DNA of 64,000 nt from Oscarella lobularis (Eukaryota > Porifera > Homoscleromorpha > Homosclerophorida > Oscarellidae). The DNA lies in the NCBI RefSeq assembly GCF_947507565.1, contig NC_089176.1, positions 248,001-312,000 of the forward strand. Direction: 5' to 3'. Below, piece after piece: positions 1-12,002 of the stretch. A program made the position numbers and the translations under genes. How positions within the stretch are numbered: the stretch's first letter is position 1; each line of letters begins with the position of its first letter. The notes beneath the pieces are model-generated. The model saw only the letters and a program-made list of their open reading frames with translations, was not told the DNA's origin and ran no database searches.

Positions 1-3000
1 CTATTGTTCTTTCAAAATAATGCCACGTCACGGGGTTAGTATTATAGAGAACTCTAAGGAAAGTCCTTTCTACGATTATTAGAATTCTCTTGCCCACGTC
101 AATGCTGCGTTCAACTGGATTCCTTCTGAAACAAAGAGCAGTTGCAGTGCTGGCGAAGACTTTCCGCTGACGTCAGAGATTAATCTATTTTATGGAGGAT
201 TATCTAAGCATCCGGTAGACGCATCGTTTTATTTGTTCGACACCTATCGCTGATTTCTTTTCTTTTTAAGTTTCGTCCAAAAAGAACAGAATCGTATTTG
301 AAGGGAAAATGTTTTCTCAGAACCGAAGTGTTCAAAAGTACGACAAGGAAATAGTAGAACGAGAAAAAGAAATCTCTTTTTAGATTCCTTGGCTTGTCTG
401 GAAGAAGAGATCTCAGATCAACCGGGCTCTGCATTTAAGAAACGTCTTGCACTGTCGTTGTTCTATAAGGTGGCCCGGCACTTCATTTAATTCATTTTTG
501 AAATCGTCGTCTCTTTGACAGTTCTATCTATTTGTTCTTCGAGACAAAGTATCCTCCAAGCGACTGCTGTCGGCGTCTCAATCTATACCGCGTCCAATTA
601 GCCACGGTTCCGAATATGACAAGTTCGAGGAACATCCATCGAAATTTCCTCTCACCAAACCGATGCCGAACGTGTCAGCAAAGTTGCAGGCATCGGGAGG
701 AGCCGAATACGTTGATGACATTCCGGCCTATCCTAATGAAGTTCACGGGGCTTTCATCATTTCAACGCAGGTAAGAGAGAAAATATTCCTAAGCGGCTCT
801 TAGTTATTTCATGTAGGCCAATGCAACGATTAAGAAGTTGGATTTCTCTAACGTTTTGGTATGTCTACGCTAACATGGATTTACACTTTGATGCAAGCTC
901 AGCGTTTCAGAGCCAACCTGGCGTTCTTCGAGTGGTGACAAAAGATGATATTCCGTCTAACGGTGTCAACAATTGGAGGTGGGACCCCTGGGCACCAGAG
1001 CCGGTGAGTTGACAATGAGAGTCAAAAAGAAACAATTTAGACTCTTCTTTAGGTTTTTGCTGACGGGGAAGTCGGCTACGCGGGTCAGCCCTTGGCGCTC
1101 GTCATTGCGGATACGCAGAGTCGCGCTGATTGGGCGGCACGAAAAGCTCAAGTTCTTTACGAGTCAAAAGGAAAACCGATTTTGACTATCGATGAAGCAA
1201 TCGAGAAGAACGAGTTATTCTGCAACGTACCCGACGTCGAATTTGGCGAAGGCAATCCTGAAGGCAAGAAACAATATGCGCATAATTACGACGTCATCAA
1301 TTTTTCCTATAAACAGAAGTCCTAGGCGCGTCAGAGTGCATTCTGGAAGGAGAAGTGCGTGCTGGGGAACAGCGAGCTTTTTACATGGAAACGCAGGTTC
1401 GTTTATTTTTCCATTGACATTTTGCATTCTCCCAATCAGCTATTGTATTTGTATTTAGCGTAGCTTGGCTATTCCTGTTGAAGATGGACTTGATGTATAT
1501 TGCTCGACTCAAAGTCCAACCACGTGCCAGAAGGCAGCGGCCAAAGTTCTCGGATTGAAAAATAACAGGCAAGGAATACTCTAACGAAACGTCTTTATTT
1601 ATTATGATCGTTTAAGTAATGATGGCTTCTTTTTAGCATCAATGTATTTGTCCGACGCCTCGGGGGTGGGTTTGGTGGAAAAGATTATTACGCGTCGTTT
1701 ATGGCAGCTGCTTCGGCCCTTGCAGCTCACGTCATGGAAAGGCAAGTGGCTGGCTCTCGCAGAACTGCATGGCGTAAACGCGTTTTTCTAGACCAGTGAG
1801 GATCGTACTTGATCTCGAGTCTGACATGCAGATCTTTGGAGGAAGGCCATCATCTCTTTTGAGATATCGAGTGGGTTTGTCTTCCTTAGAGAGAAACTGG
1901 CAAAATTGATACTCGTTTTGCAGGTGGGATTTACTCGTGAAGGACGGCTAACCTGCGTGCTTCAAACGGTTTACTTGGACAGTGGAATCACGAGAAATGG
2001 AAATGTGGGATACATGTACTGGGCATTTGATAACGGTACATTATTTCCAGTAGGTCTGATTAGTTGGCAGCTAAGTGTCTGTTTAGCGTATTTTTGCCCG
2101 TACTGGCGAGTGAAGAGATTTGCTTGCAAAACGAATACCCCGTCAAACACGACTATTCGTGGCCCATGTATTGTAGTATTTTTGGAAATTGAGATGTTTC
2201 TCTTACATGTCATCTTTAGCATACGTTGATGGTACCTATTTTATGGAGTGCATCATTGAAACCGTGGCAAACTATCTCGGAAAATCGTCAGACGAAATTC
2301 GACCACTGAATTTCTACAAGAAAGGCCAGATGACGCCGGCGAATTTGCCCGTAACATACTGCAGCATTGAGAAGATTTGGAAAGACTTGGCTCAATCGTC
2401 AGACTACAAAAAGAGGAAAATAGAAGTTCAAAACTTCAATGAGGTAATAGGGGCCCCTTTCTGCACAAGTGCGTGTACTGTAATCGACATATATTCTAGC
2501 AAAATCGCTGGAAGAAGCGCGGTCTTTCCGCTGTCCCGCTTAAGTACGGCATTGCAATTTATCCTGGCTGGAGATTTTCCGTTCACGTGGCAGTGTACGC
2601 TGAGGACGGTTCAATTGCTATTACAACTGGAGGAATTGAAATGGGACAGGGACTTCACATAAAAGTATCAAAAATCAAACAATAAGAAGTCGACTTTTTT
2701 ATTTTAATTAATCGTTAGGTCATGCAAGTGGCTGCTTCGACTCTTGGACTGGAGGACGTGTCGTTGATTAAGATCAAGCCAACGTCGGTTATGACGGCGC
2801 CCAATAGTAAATGCAGCGAATCTTTGTACATCAAAAAGTGTGACGTCTTCTCTCTGCAGACTCCAGTACATCGGCCAGTTTGGGAAGCGAAATCAATTGT
2901 GCAGTAAGCGTTTATTTCTTTGATTTATTGAGATTGCAAATAAGGAATACAGGCTGTTTTGGACTGCTGTCGTCAGCTGAATCAAAAGCTAGAGGTCGTT

Positions 3001-3872
3001 AGAGAAAAATTGGGAAGGGATGCAACTTGGCCTGAGATTGCCAAAGAAGCTTTGAAGATGGATATTGATTTGTCTGCTAAGGCGTGGTAAGGATGAGAAA
3101 AAAAGTTGGGCCGCACTTCCATTTTTCTCCAAGGGCCGGACGTAGTGGCGATACCATATTTTGCTACTTCGTCTATGGAGCAGCTTGCACGGAAGTGGAG
3201 ATTGACGTATTGACAGGTGAAAGGGAAATACTCCGCACTGACATTATCCAGGATTGCGGCCAAAGGTTTCAAAAATATCTATGTCTAGGAACGCAATATG
3301 ATGATGCTTTAGTATGAACCCTTATATTGACGTGGGCCAAGTGCGTGGCGCTTTTGTCATGGGCTTGGGTTATTGGCTTCTTGAAGACATTAAACGTGAT
3401 CCTGAAACGGGGCAGCTTTTGACAAAGAATACTTGGGTATCGCTTATGCGCGTGTCTTTCCTTATCTTGACCTTACCTTTTTTTGTGTAGGGATATCATC
3501 CTCCTGGCCCCAAAGATATTCCAGTTGACTTCAGAGTAGAGTTTCTCAGAGATGCACCAAATCCGTTGGGAGTCTTGGGTTCAAAAGGTATAGACAGTCT
3601 GTTGATCACTATTCTCATTGGGCTTTATCTTTATACATGTACGTAGCGACGGGTGAACCGTCGATTTGCATGTCCTGCTCAGCGGTATTCGCTATCGCAC
3701 AGGCTCTTTCAAGTGCTAGAGCGGAAGTGGAAGAAAGCAGAGTTATTTCACTACGTGAGTCCAACAAATGAAATGTTCTTTAGTCAGCCTATCTTGCATT
3801 GTAGACGGGCCAGTGACCGTAGAACGAGTTCAAGAACTTGCTTCAGTTAAAACCGAACAGCTGTTTATCTAA
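1..3872 (+). CDS. Xanthine dehydrogenase / aldehyde oxidase family protein, 5'-truncated by window edge
   Basis: Molybdenum hydroxylase that oxidises purines or aldehydes using a molybdopterin cofactor. Only the end of the FAD part and the whole molybdopterin half lie in the window; the 2Fe-2S N-terminus would be to the left. At least a dozen short exons can be read. Near 81-228 lies AHVNAAFNW with [11 protein letters not shown]. Near 394-471 lies [20 protein letters not shown]. Near 520-770 lies [12 protein letters not shown]. Later come [45 protein letters not shown] and KATGEPS; the Glu of GEPS is the family's catalytic base. The XDH signature FRGFGGPQ is replaced by an [15 protein letters not shown]-like stretch near 2150-2245, and the C-terminal [20 protein letters not shown] resembles animal aldehyde oxidase-like members. 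It is therefore probably not a classical XDH. The last exon starts at 3804 and the stop is 3870-3872. All exons read open once spliced, so it looks intact. Confidence 0.9.
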
Positions 3873-4672
3873 AAGTTTTGACCTTCTAGGCTGATTTCAC
3901 CCTTCTGTGCTGGATGCCACTTCTCATCATCAAAAATTCATTTATTGACAGGTCTATCACATTAAAGATTTTGATTTTACAATGCTACAGGTGAAGCTAC
4001 AAAACTAAGGCAAGGACTTCGCAAAAGTCCTCTCTTCACTCAAACTGCAAAGAACCGTTCATTGACAGAAAGCTCTTGTTTCTTATAGACTCGTTTCAGA
4101 TGTCCTTCTTTGATTCGCAGGCATCCAGATCAAGAAACGAAAGAATGTCCTTCTTCACAGAATCGTGTTCACTACACAAATTTCAGAGCCACAAGAAAAA
4201 TTGGCAACAAAAAAATTGTTTACTTTGAATTGAAGGCAAGTGTACTACAGGACAAAAGACTCAGGGAAAAGCCACTGTCAAAATGCAGAACAACCTAAAA
4301 AAAGGTAATCTACTTAGGAGCGCCGTCTAATTTGTTCTCTGTGCTGAGGACAAAGTCAGGTACACTACTTGAATAATGATGAGCAGTGTCAAGTCTCATT
4401 GCAGGAGTCAATAAAAAAGGTGCGTGTTACCAATACCTGGTATCCAGTCCCGGCGTACCGCACCACTTCCTTTTCCACCGAAACATCAACGACGCTGTTC
4501 AAATCTGCAACAACTAAGGAAAATTCACGCGTTGAGCGTTCAAGACTACATGTCAATAAGGTGGGTGTCCTTAAAACAGCACTTCCTCTGATTCTATACT
4601 TATTCAAAAGTGTGCACTACAGTACTCGTTTCAAAGATTTATATAAGCACGCCCAAATTCAATTGGGTTTGC
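3873..4672. other. Intergenic region, no gene recognised
   Basis: About 800 bases between the aldehyde oxidase-like gene and the minus-strand small membrane protein gene. An ATTAAA motif near 3960 could serve as the polyadenylation signal of the upstream gene. A 104-codon open frame at 4369-4683 (+) has no recognisable features. I see no repeats or RNA signatures. Confidence 0.5.
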
Positions 4673-5115
4673 TTATAATTTGAAATAATGCTCGCGGCGA
4701 GTGGACATGCCTCTCTTGCTTTTTCCCAAGACGAATCGATCAGCCATCGACTGTTCGATGATCGTGAGACGACCGTCTCGTCGATCCAATAAACATTCCT
4801 CCCACTTGTCGAAACAGATGTAGCCGAGTAGAATGCCAGCTAGGGCGCACAAAATCCGCCAGGCAAACACGTCTCCTAGCTTAACCTATTACAAATGCGT
4901 GTTCTATTCTGATACGAAGCTCGGATACCTGTCGAACTGGATGCTATCACTGTTCCAAGTAAAGATAGACCTATTTTGACGGTAACTTGCTGCTGTAGAG
5001 AGACGTGGTGTAAAGGGATTTGCTAACCTATTAGTACCATCCAAGAACGAAAGGATGGCGAGCGTTTATAGTGTAATCGTTCGGGCGTCTTTTCCACGAC
5101 GCGAACGAACGCCAT
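4673..5115 (-). CDS. Small single-pass membrane protein, two exons
   Basis: A protein of about 96 residues. Exon 1 begins at 5115 (MAFVRVVEKTPERLHYKRSP) and ends near 5032; exon 2 runs from near 4878 to the stop at 4673-4675. Splicing (donor GTTAGC, acceptor CTAG) keeps the frame and gives VLIGDVFAWRILCALAGILL. There is one hydrophobic helix in the middle (ILCALAGILLGYICF), a basic N-terminus and a charged C-terminal tail (KSKRGMSTRREHYFKL). The plan resembles small mitochondrial or ER assembly factors, but I do not recognise the family and infer no function. The start lies 195 bases from the divergent LIG1 start, so the two probably share a promoter. Confidence 0.6.
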
Positions 5116-5310
5116 GTTGGAATTAGCGTGCGGTAATCGTAGGCTTTGAGACGTTTGGGGCTCTTTCTACTGCTCATTTGGGGTACCGATGAATGCGCAG
5201 AGATATTGAGTATAGGCATAGGCATAGAGACTGCATGTCACTACACTGTGTACTACGATTCGCGTGTTCACGTGACTCCAAAAGCGGCAAAGGAGCCCGT
5301 ATTGTTCGAA

Positions 5311-8300
5311 ATGGCGCAGTCTCGAATATCGTACGTTCAGTGTCTATTTGCCTGCTTCAGTCGACTTCAATGCACACTCCTAGGTCCTTTTTTGGTAATG
5401 CAACAGCAGGGACTTCCAAATCAGAGTAAATTCTTACGTGACAAATTTTCTGAACGACTTTCACCTGCTCCGGAATTAGAACAAGCGAAAGCAGCGAGCA
5501 CAAGCAAAGAAAAAGAAAGCGTTTGGCATTTTCTGACGACGACAGCAGTCCAAAGCGAGAATCGGCCCGAATCTCGAACGAATCCACCAAAGGTTGACCA
5601 GTCAGTCAGTCAGTCTCCCAGAATATAAGAAAGATGGATTTTTTACGTCATTTAGATGAGACGAAAGCAATTGCACATGAGAAAAAAGAAGAAGAGAAGT
5701 GGGTCATTTTTTTTCACCGACACGTGTTTGTACAATGTTTTCCGTAGAGAAACAAGTGTTCAAGCAGTCATCGTCGATCCTTCTTCGTACAGTCCCGACA
5801 AGAATCGATACGATCCCATATCGGATGCATGCTGGAGCAATGAACAGGAGTATGAAAAAGTATCTCTCAGTAAAATTCGTTTGTTGATTTTTTTCTATTA
5901 GTGTTCCGTACCTTGCTCTGACGAAAACGTTTGATCTCATAGAGGGCGTATCTGGACGGTTTGAATAGTTTGCTTTCGTTTTTTTTGACATGCAATCTAA
6001 TTCCATGCTCCTAGACTCAAAATCATTTCGATTCTTCGCAACCTTTTTCGCTCTGTCGTTGCACTCACTCCAGACGATCTTCTGGCATGTGTTTATCTCT
6101 GTCTCAATCAGGTATAATAAAGAATAGAGTACATACATCCTGTCATTATTTGATCTATTTTCTGTGTTGTTAGATTGGTCCTGCTTACGATGGCCTCGAG
6201 TTGGGAATAGGCGAGAGTCTTCTCATGAAAGCCGTTTCCCAGGCGACGGGCCGAACGCTTGCCTCCGTCAAATCTCAAACGTCGAAGATGGGAGACTTGG
6301 GTGCAGTAGCACAGGTAGTAAAGATTCCAGACGGTCTTTACGATTTCATTGGCACTTGCACTTGCAGATGAGTCGTACAAACCAAAGGCTCATGTTCCAA
6401 CCACCAAGACTGACTGTGAAATCCGTCTTTGGCCGGCTAAAAGAAATTGCTAAAATGACCGGCAATGCAGTAAGAGACAAGCGAGTCGACTGACTGTCTT
6501 TTCCACTCCTGCACTCACAGTCTATGAGCCGAAAAGTTGACCACGTCAAATCGATGCTGGTCGCCTGTCGAGAGTCCGAAGCAAAGTTTCTTATAAGGTA
6601 ATATTTGGTATGAGAACCGTACAAGTGCTGGCCATACTAACTCCATTATCATCTCTAGGTCTTTGTCTGGCAAACTGAGAATTGGTCTCGCGGAGCAGTC
6701 CATTCTCGTTTCGCTCGCCCACGCACTCGTCTATACGCCGCCGTTGATCGCAGCGGCAGGTGCAGTGACGCTGTTGCACACTATATATATATATATATAT
6801 ATATGTATACTCTCATATCTCTTTCGTTTCAAGATGAACCGTCTTCGTCGCCCGCGAAACGCATCTACGACGCAAGTAAGGGAGTAGGAGGCGACGCTTT
6901 CAAAGCGAAACTAGACAAGGCGGCTCTCGTCCTTAAAACGACCTATTGGTAAGTCTCTACACCTGTTGGATAGGATTGTCTCTAGTGTCTATGTGTAGTG
7001 AATTGCCTTGCTATGATCGCATCATTCCTACCGTGCTTCAACACGGACTCGAATCGCTGCGAGATCATTGTAAATTGACTCCAGGTGATGAAACGTCTCC
7101 TTTTCTTTCGCCGCGTCTATGTTCTCCTTTTCGTTTCTAAGGCATTCCTTTGAAGCCAATGCTAGCCCATCCGACGAAGGGCATCGGCGAAGTTCTGAAG
7201 AGATTTGACAAGGCTTCGTTTGTGTGTGAATACAAGTACGACGGAGAGAGAGCACAGGTTTCAAATGCAGTTCGATTCTGGGGAGAGGGACGATGTATTT
7301 TCATTCGCTGGCAGATTCACGTACTAGAAAATGGTAACGTGAAAGTTTTCAGTCGTAATCAGGAGAACAACACGTCTAAGTATCCGGATATAATATCTAG
7401 AATTCCCAAGGTAGCAAAGACCTGGAGAAGAAAAAGCAATTTATTTTAAAAAGTTTTTAGGTTTTGAACGACAGTGTGAAATGTTGTATTATTGATACGG
7501 AATCGGTTGCGTGGGACAAGGAAACGAGTCAAATTTTACCGTTTCAAATTTTGAGTACTCGAAAACGAAAGGTACAGTACGTAGCCAAAAGACGAAACAA
7601 TTCAATTCGAATTCACCACAGGACGCCGATGAGTCGAGCATCAAGATACAAGTGTGTCTATTTGCTTTTGATATAATTTTTCTAAACGGAGAGGTAAGAG
7701 AATGGAGTCATTATCATTATTGACTTCATTTGTCCTCTTTTTAGTCTCTTGTCTGTGAGCCCCTGGCGAAACGTAGGGAATTGTTACACTCGTCGTTCAA
7801 AGAAATCAATGGAGTGAGCAATATGAAGAGCCTTTCTGGTTAGCGAGCTCTCGATGTGTTTCCTAAGGAATTCATGTTTGCCAAGTCAATGGTTGCCTCG
7901 GATACGGACGCCATATCGTCGTTTCTTGACGAATCAATAAAGGGTCATACTCTTCCTTTAGGGAGTATTCAATACTACATATATAGGTTCTTAGGTAGCT
8001 GTGAAGGTTTAATGGTCAAAACGTTAGACGTGGATGCCACGTACGAAATAGCAAAGCGCTCTCACAATTGGCTCAAGGTACTAATCTATCTACACTACGG
8101 CATGCATCAATAGCCATTTTATGACGTATTAGATATTTATAGAGTAATGTTTCTCCAGTTGAAAAAAGATTATCTCGAAGGAGTCGGCGACACGTTGGAC
8201 GTCGTCGTGATTGGAGGCTACCATGGCACCGGTAAACGAACCGGATGTTACGGCGGATTTTTGCTCGCCTGCTATGACGAAGCGACGGAGCAATTCCAGT

Positions 8301-9157
8301 CCATTTGCAAGGTACGGCTTCCGGCGAGACTTTTGCTTAGTCACATTACAACAACCTTATTTGTGATTAATTAATTAAGCATCCGCGTTGCCCTTTGTCC
8401 CCTGTGGAATCTCTGCTTAGAGGAGAAGACTGACCCATGAGAACCCTTTCTAGATTGGAACTGGCTTCTCCGATGAGCAGCTTCAGAATCATACAAAGTT
8501 CCTGAAGGATCACGTCATAGACGGTCCCAAGTCGTACTATTGCTATGGTAGCAGCGTGGAAGCGGACGTCTGGTTCGACACGGTTCAGGTATGTAGGAGA
8601 CGCGCGAAACTCGCGACGTGCTGCGATGAGCCTGTGGTGTCGCTAGGTTTGGGAAATAAAAGCGGCCGACTTGTCCGTTTCGCCGACGCACAAAGCCGCT
8701 ATTGGAATCGTAAGATATAAGGCGCAGGGAAAGCGGATGTTTCCTATTATGGTCACGTCCTGCAGGTGGATCCCGAAAAGGGTATCTCTTTACGATTTCC
8801 TCGTTTTATTCGAATACGAGACGATAAGAGGCCCGAAGAGGCGACGTCAGCCGAGCAGGTGAGTCTCATAAATTATGGCATCACACAATAGCCAACCTGT
8901 TTTGACTGCCCCAGCACGCGAGTACAGTTCTATTACGGTGTACCTAGGCCTAACACGGTCCACATCGGGTGGGATAGAGTAAACAAATAAGTGGGTCTCT
9001 CTTCCATAAATGGAACGAAAGCTGATCGACTTACCCTTTTCTCCCCGCCCTCGCTTCTAAGGTTGCTGAACTGTACGAAAGCCAGCAGCAGGTACGCAAT
9101 GCAAAGGAGGCGGTGACGCAAGTCCAAGCCGAACAGAATGACGAAGATGACGAATAG
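5311..9157 (+). CDS. LIG1: DNA ligase 1 (ATP-dependent)
   Basis: Seals nicks, chiefly between Okazaki fragments. The start at 5311 is chosen because exon 1 (5311-5330) plus exon 2 (5384-5425) gives [16 protein letters not shown], a PCNA-binding PIP box (Q..I..FF) at the extreme N-terminus, as in animal LIG1. A basic nuclear-localisation-like KQRKRKR follows. Next is the DNA-binding domain (YDPISDACW near 5810; [11 protein letters not shown] near 6670). The nucleotidyltransferase domain has the adenylation motif [10 protein letters not shown] (Lys codon 7234-7236), [24 protein letters not shown] and the [18 protein letters not shown] motif. The OB fold includes [20 protein letters not shown]. 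The acidic tail ends at 9155-9157. Introns are short; one holds an (AT)n tract. All exons join in frame. Identification is secure from colinear similarity to animal LIG1 along its length. Confidence 0.96.
6782..6804. repeat. (TA)n microsatellite in a LIG1 intron
   Basis: An uninterrupted run of about 11 TA dinucleotides inside a LIG1 intron. It is likely length-polymorphic; no function is implied. Confidence 0.9.
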
Positions 9158-9200
9158 CGTCTGTTCTCTTCTTCCCCTGCCTTTTTATCATTCTACCATT

Positions 9201-9562
9201 TGAATCCGGTTCAACTCTGACGTACGTGGATAGCAAAGGTCGCGGTGCCGCCGTATTATTTTTCGGAATTGTGATTCAAGTTTAGGCCCCGTTAGTCAGT
9301 CAGTCAGTCCGTCTGTCGACTTTTAGTGTCAGACGAGAAGATGGCCTTCTTTGGCATAACTCGTTTCACTGCTTTTAATCCGATTCAAATCGGGTTGATC
9401 GGTTTAGCGGTGCCGCCGTATCACTTGTGATTCAAGTATATAGGTCCAGGGGCTGTAGTTAGTCAGTCAGTCTGTCTGCATGTCCACGGAGCGGCATAGC
9501 CTGCACGTACTAAGAATTTTTAGTGTCAGGCGAGAAGATGGGCATAACTCGTTTTCACTGCT
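9201..9562 (+). repeat. Tandem duplication of a gene's 5' region (two copies of ~170-190 bases)
   Basis: Copy 1 (about 9201-9374) and copy 2 (about 9375-9562) share, in the same order, a GGTGCCGCCGTAT motif, TGTGATTCAAGT, a GTTAGTCAGTCAGTC run, TTTTAGTGTCAG and CGAGAAGATGG, and then the start of a coding exon (GGCATAACTCGTTT). Copy 2 leads into the fibrinogen-like gene at 9538. Copy 1 leaves an upstream ATG at 9341 whose frame stops at 9428-9430 after 29 codons. Confidence 0.8.
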
Positions 9563-10692
9563 TTGCCGTGATTGTGGCTTTGGCAAGCGGGATGAACCCT
9601 TTGCCTCCCGACGAAGACGAAAATTCCGACGAGACTCCAATAAGCAAAGAAGTGTGCACATCTCTGGAAAAGTCGCGGTGTTTGAGCAGACTGGAAAACG
9701 TGCGTGATAAAGTGTGCGATTTGGAGATCACAGGTACTCGCGGTTGTTCGCAGCTCGGTGTCCACTAACTATGTAGTCTAACCATAACTGTCAGGGGTCT
9801 TGATGTTCGACTACGCAAATGCTGTGCCAGTGTATTGCAACGGTCACGAGTGGCTGTCTTTGCCTGGAGAAAATGGAGCCACGGTTGCTAAGCCGGATGC
9901 TAAGCCCATAGGAAGCAGTCCCGACAATCCCGGAAAGTCTTGTGGCGATATCAAAGAAAACGCGAAGAATGCTCCGAGCGGCGTTTATTGGATTAATCCG
10001 AATCCGTCCGCCCACAGAGACTCATTTCAGGTAAGCGATATGGTTTTGTACCGTGTGGCGGCGGGGATATGGCTTTCATGGACAGATCTACTGTGAAATG
10101 AGCATCGATGGCGGCAGCTGGCACATGTGTTACACCACCGATTCTGCAGTGAGAATAAAAACAGAAAAACACTATAATCCTGGAAAGCCGTACGGTACTG
10201 TCGGCTATAGAGCAGACTGCAGCAGCATTCCGGTAAGAACGCTCTATAGTTTTTTCTTAGAAAGGTTAATTAATTAATTGATTAATTAACTTTTAGTTTG
10301 ATGAGGTTCTTTATGTTGATCACGAAAGTGGACACAGGGCTTGGTTCAGCAAGCAGTCGTCTGGCTCTATAGTCGCCGCAAGAACGGATTACAACGTGCC
10401 CGGAAGCTCAAATGGTCTGTGGAGTCCGCACGGCGTAGCTTCGACGGACCACAACTATCAGTTTCTGCTTTGCGACAATTCAGACAACTCTAATAGATTT
10501 TTTCCTGGGTACTTCATCAGTGGCTATACTGGCTGCTATAAACAGTGCGGCAACTGGTGCGGTGATTCGTCGTCGCCGTATTTTAGAACAGACGGCGATT
10601 TTGGTGGAGGGAGCTATGATGGAGTCGCTTTTAACGTAAATGGGCACCGTCGTCTTGGAAAAAAGAAAATGTCTGTTGGAATTCGCCTGTAG
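9538..10692 (+). CDS. Secreted fibrinogen-C-like domain protein
   Basis: Four exons: about 9538-9731, 9796-10029, 10085-10232 and 10296-10692. The ATG at 9538 starts a signal peptide (GITRFHCFAVIVALASG). An acidic linker follows, then a fibrinogen-related domain: SCGDIKENAKNAPSGVYWIN, then FQ and YCEM across an intron, matching the opening of FReD/intelectin-type domains (SC.DI....PSGVYWI.P......YC.M). The C-terminal half is cysteine-rich (CYKQCGNWCGD) and ends GKKKMSVGIRL, echoing the usual end of the fold. Such proteins are typically secreted lectin-like recognition or matrix proteins; the ligand here is unknown. The 5' end and promoter are tandemly duplicated just upstream. The similarity is clear at the domain's start and weaker elsewhere. 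Confidence 0.75.
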
Positions 10693-12002
10693 ATCGGACG
10701 AACACGGATTTTGCAGTCTGACAGCTGAATGCTAGTAGATACTGTGTAGTTGCGATGTCGTGTGTCATTACGTGTTTGTGTCAACTGCTCTTTCGTGTAA
10801 TAGTTTCGCCGCCGCCCTGGCCGCCGCCAAATAGCGCACGCTATCAGCACCGAAGAAAGAGAGAAAATCCGTTTACAGAGCAATTGTGGCTTCATACAGC
10901 AGCTTCGACAGCCTGATCACTGCTTTTTGTACATCTGGAACTCTTCGCGTTTGTCGATTGCGGCCGTTTTACAGCAGGAACGATGGAAAGTTGAAACTCG
11001 GCCTCTACTAGTCTCTCTCGGCACTGCATCCATCTTGGTGCCTCCGATTGCGACGCAAGTTGTTTGGTCGGGCATCGAGAAGGAGACAGAATTTCCTATC
11101 GAGAACTGAGAATCCTCATCAGTGCGAGTGAGTCGAGGGTGCATTTTCGACGTCTCCCCGCTAGGCCACAGTTCTTGGTAGCTAATTTGGACCTCCTTGT
11201 CACACGCTTGATCCTTTTAGTCTTAGCCGTTTAGTTCCTATGCGGTGTAGGCATCCCTGCCTCTAAGTACTAGCTGGCTCATAGGATAAGATAGGCTTCT
11301 TTCAATGGGCATAGTCGAATAGGTTCATTGTTGTCGTAGCAACGCGCGGTTGCAGGCGGGGGGTAGCAAACCTGAGAAGTGCACATTATCATTGAATGGT
11401 CCTTATACACGACACAACGCGCTCGAATTACCAAACAAGGGCGGAAGCGTCTTGTTCTCTTTTCGTCACAAAGCGGTCAAAGCCGCTCCGTGAAAGGTTA
11501 TGAATCTGCGGTTACACCGCGGGGCGAGGGGCGGCTCCGGAGGGGTGGGTCTCCTAATATGGTTATGCAAAAAAAACAGGTGCCTTGTTTCGTTCGAGCG
11601 ATACAGGCGAACTCCATCCGATTAGCAGACCGAATTTGACTGCTCACTGGGTTCCAATAACGTCCCAGGATGCGTGAAGGTAAACAGATAAGAGTCCATT
11701 GCGGTTTCTCTCAACGCATCCTTATTTTTGTTGTGACCCTGCCCTTTCCCCGCCCGCGCCGCGGTTCTATGGTTGCAAATAATACCACCCGTGTACTGAC
11801 TCGTTTTTTCAATGCATCATCTCGATTTTATTTCGTATCAACCCACGAAAAGTGGATCTCAAAACGTGCTCTTAGCTGTACGTACATCAGTTTCTCCTCC
11901 CCTGCGGTCTCGCTGCGGATTCGAATAGCGCAAAAAAATTTACACAGAACGATCGCGAATCATAAACAATGTGACTATAAAATTGACGTCTTAGGCACTT
12001 TT
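10693..12002. other. Intergenic region between convergent genes, no gene recognised
   Basis: 1.3 kb between the fibrinogen-like gene and the 3' end of the minus-strand Tob/BTG gene. Short open frames on both strands carry no recognisable domain, and the long plus-strand frame entering the Tob gene is its antisense shadow. The part nearest Tob (roughly 11,640-12,002) is likely its 3' UTR. No tRNA-like or repeat structure was noticed. Confidence 0.5.
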
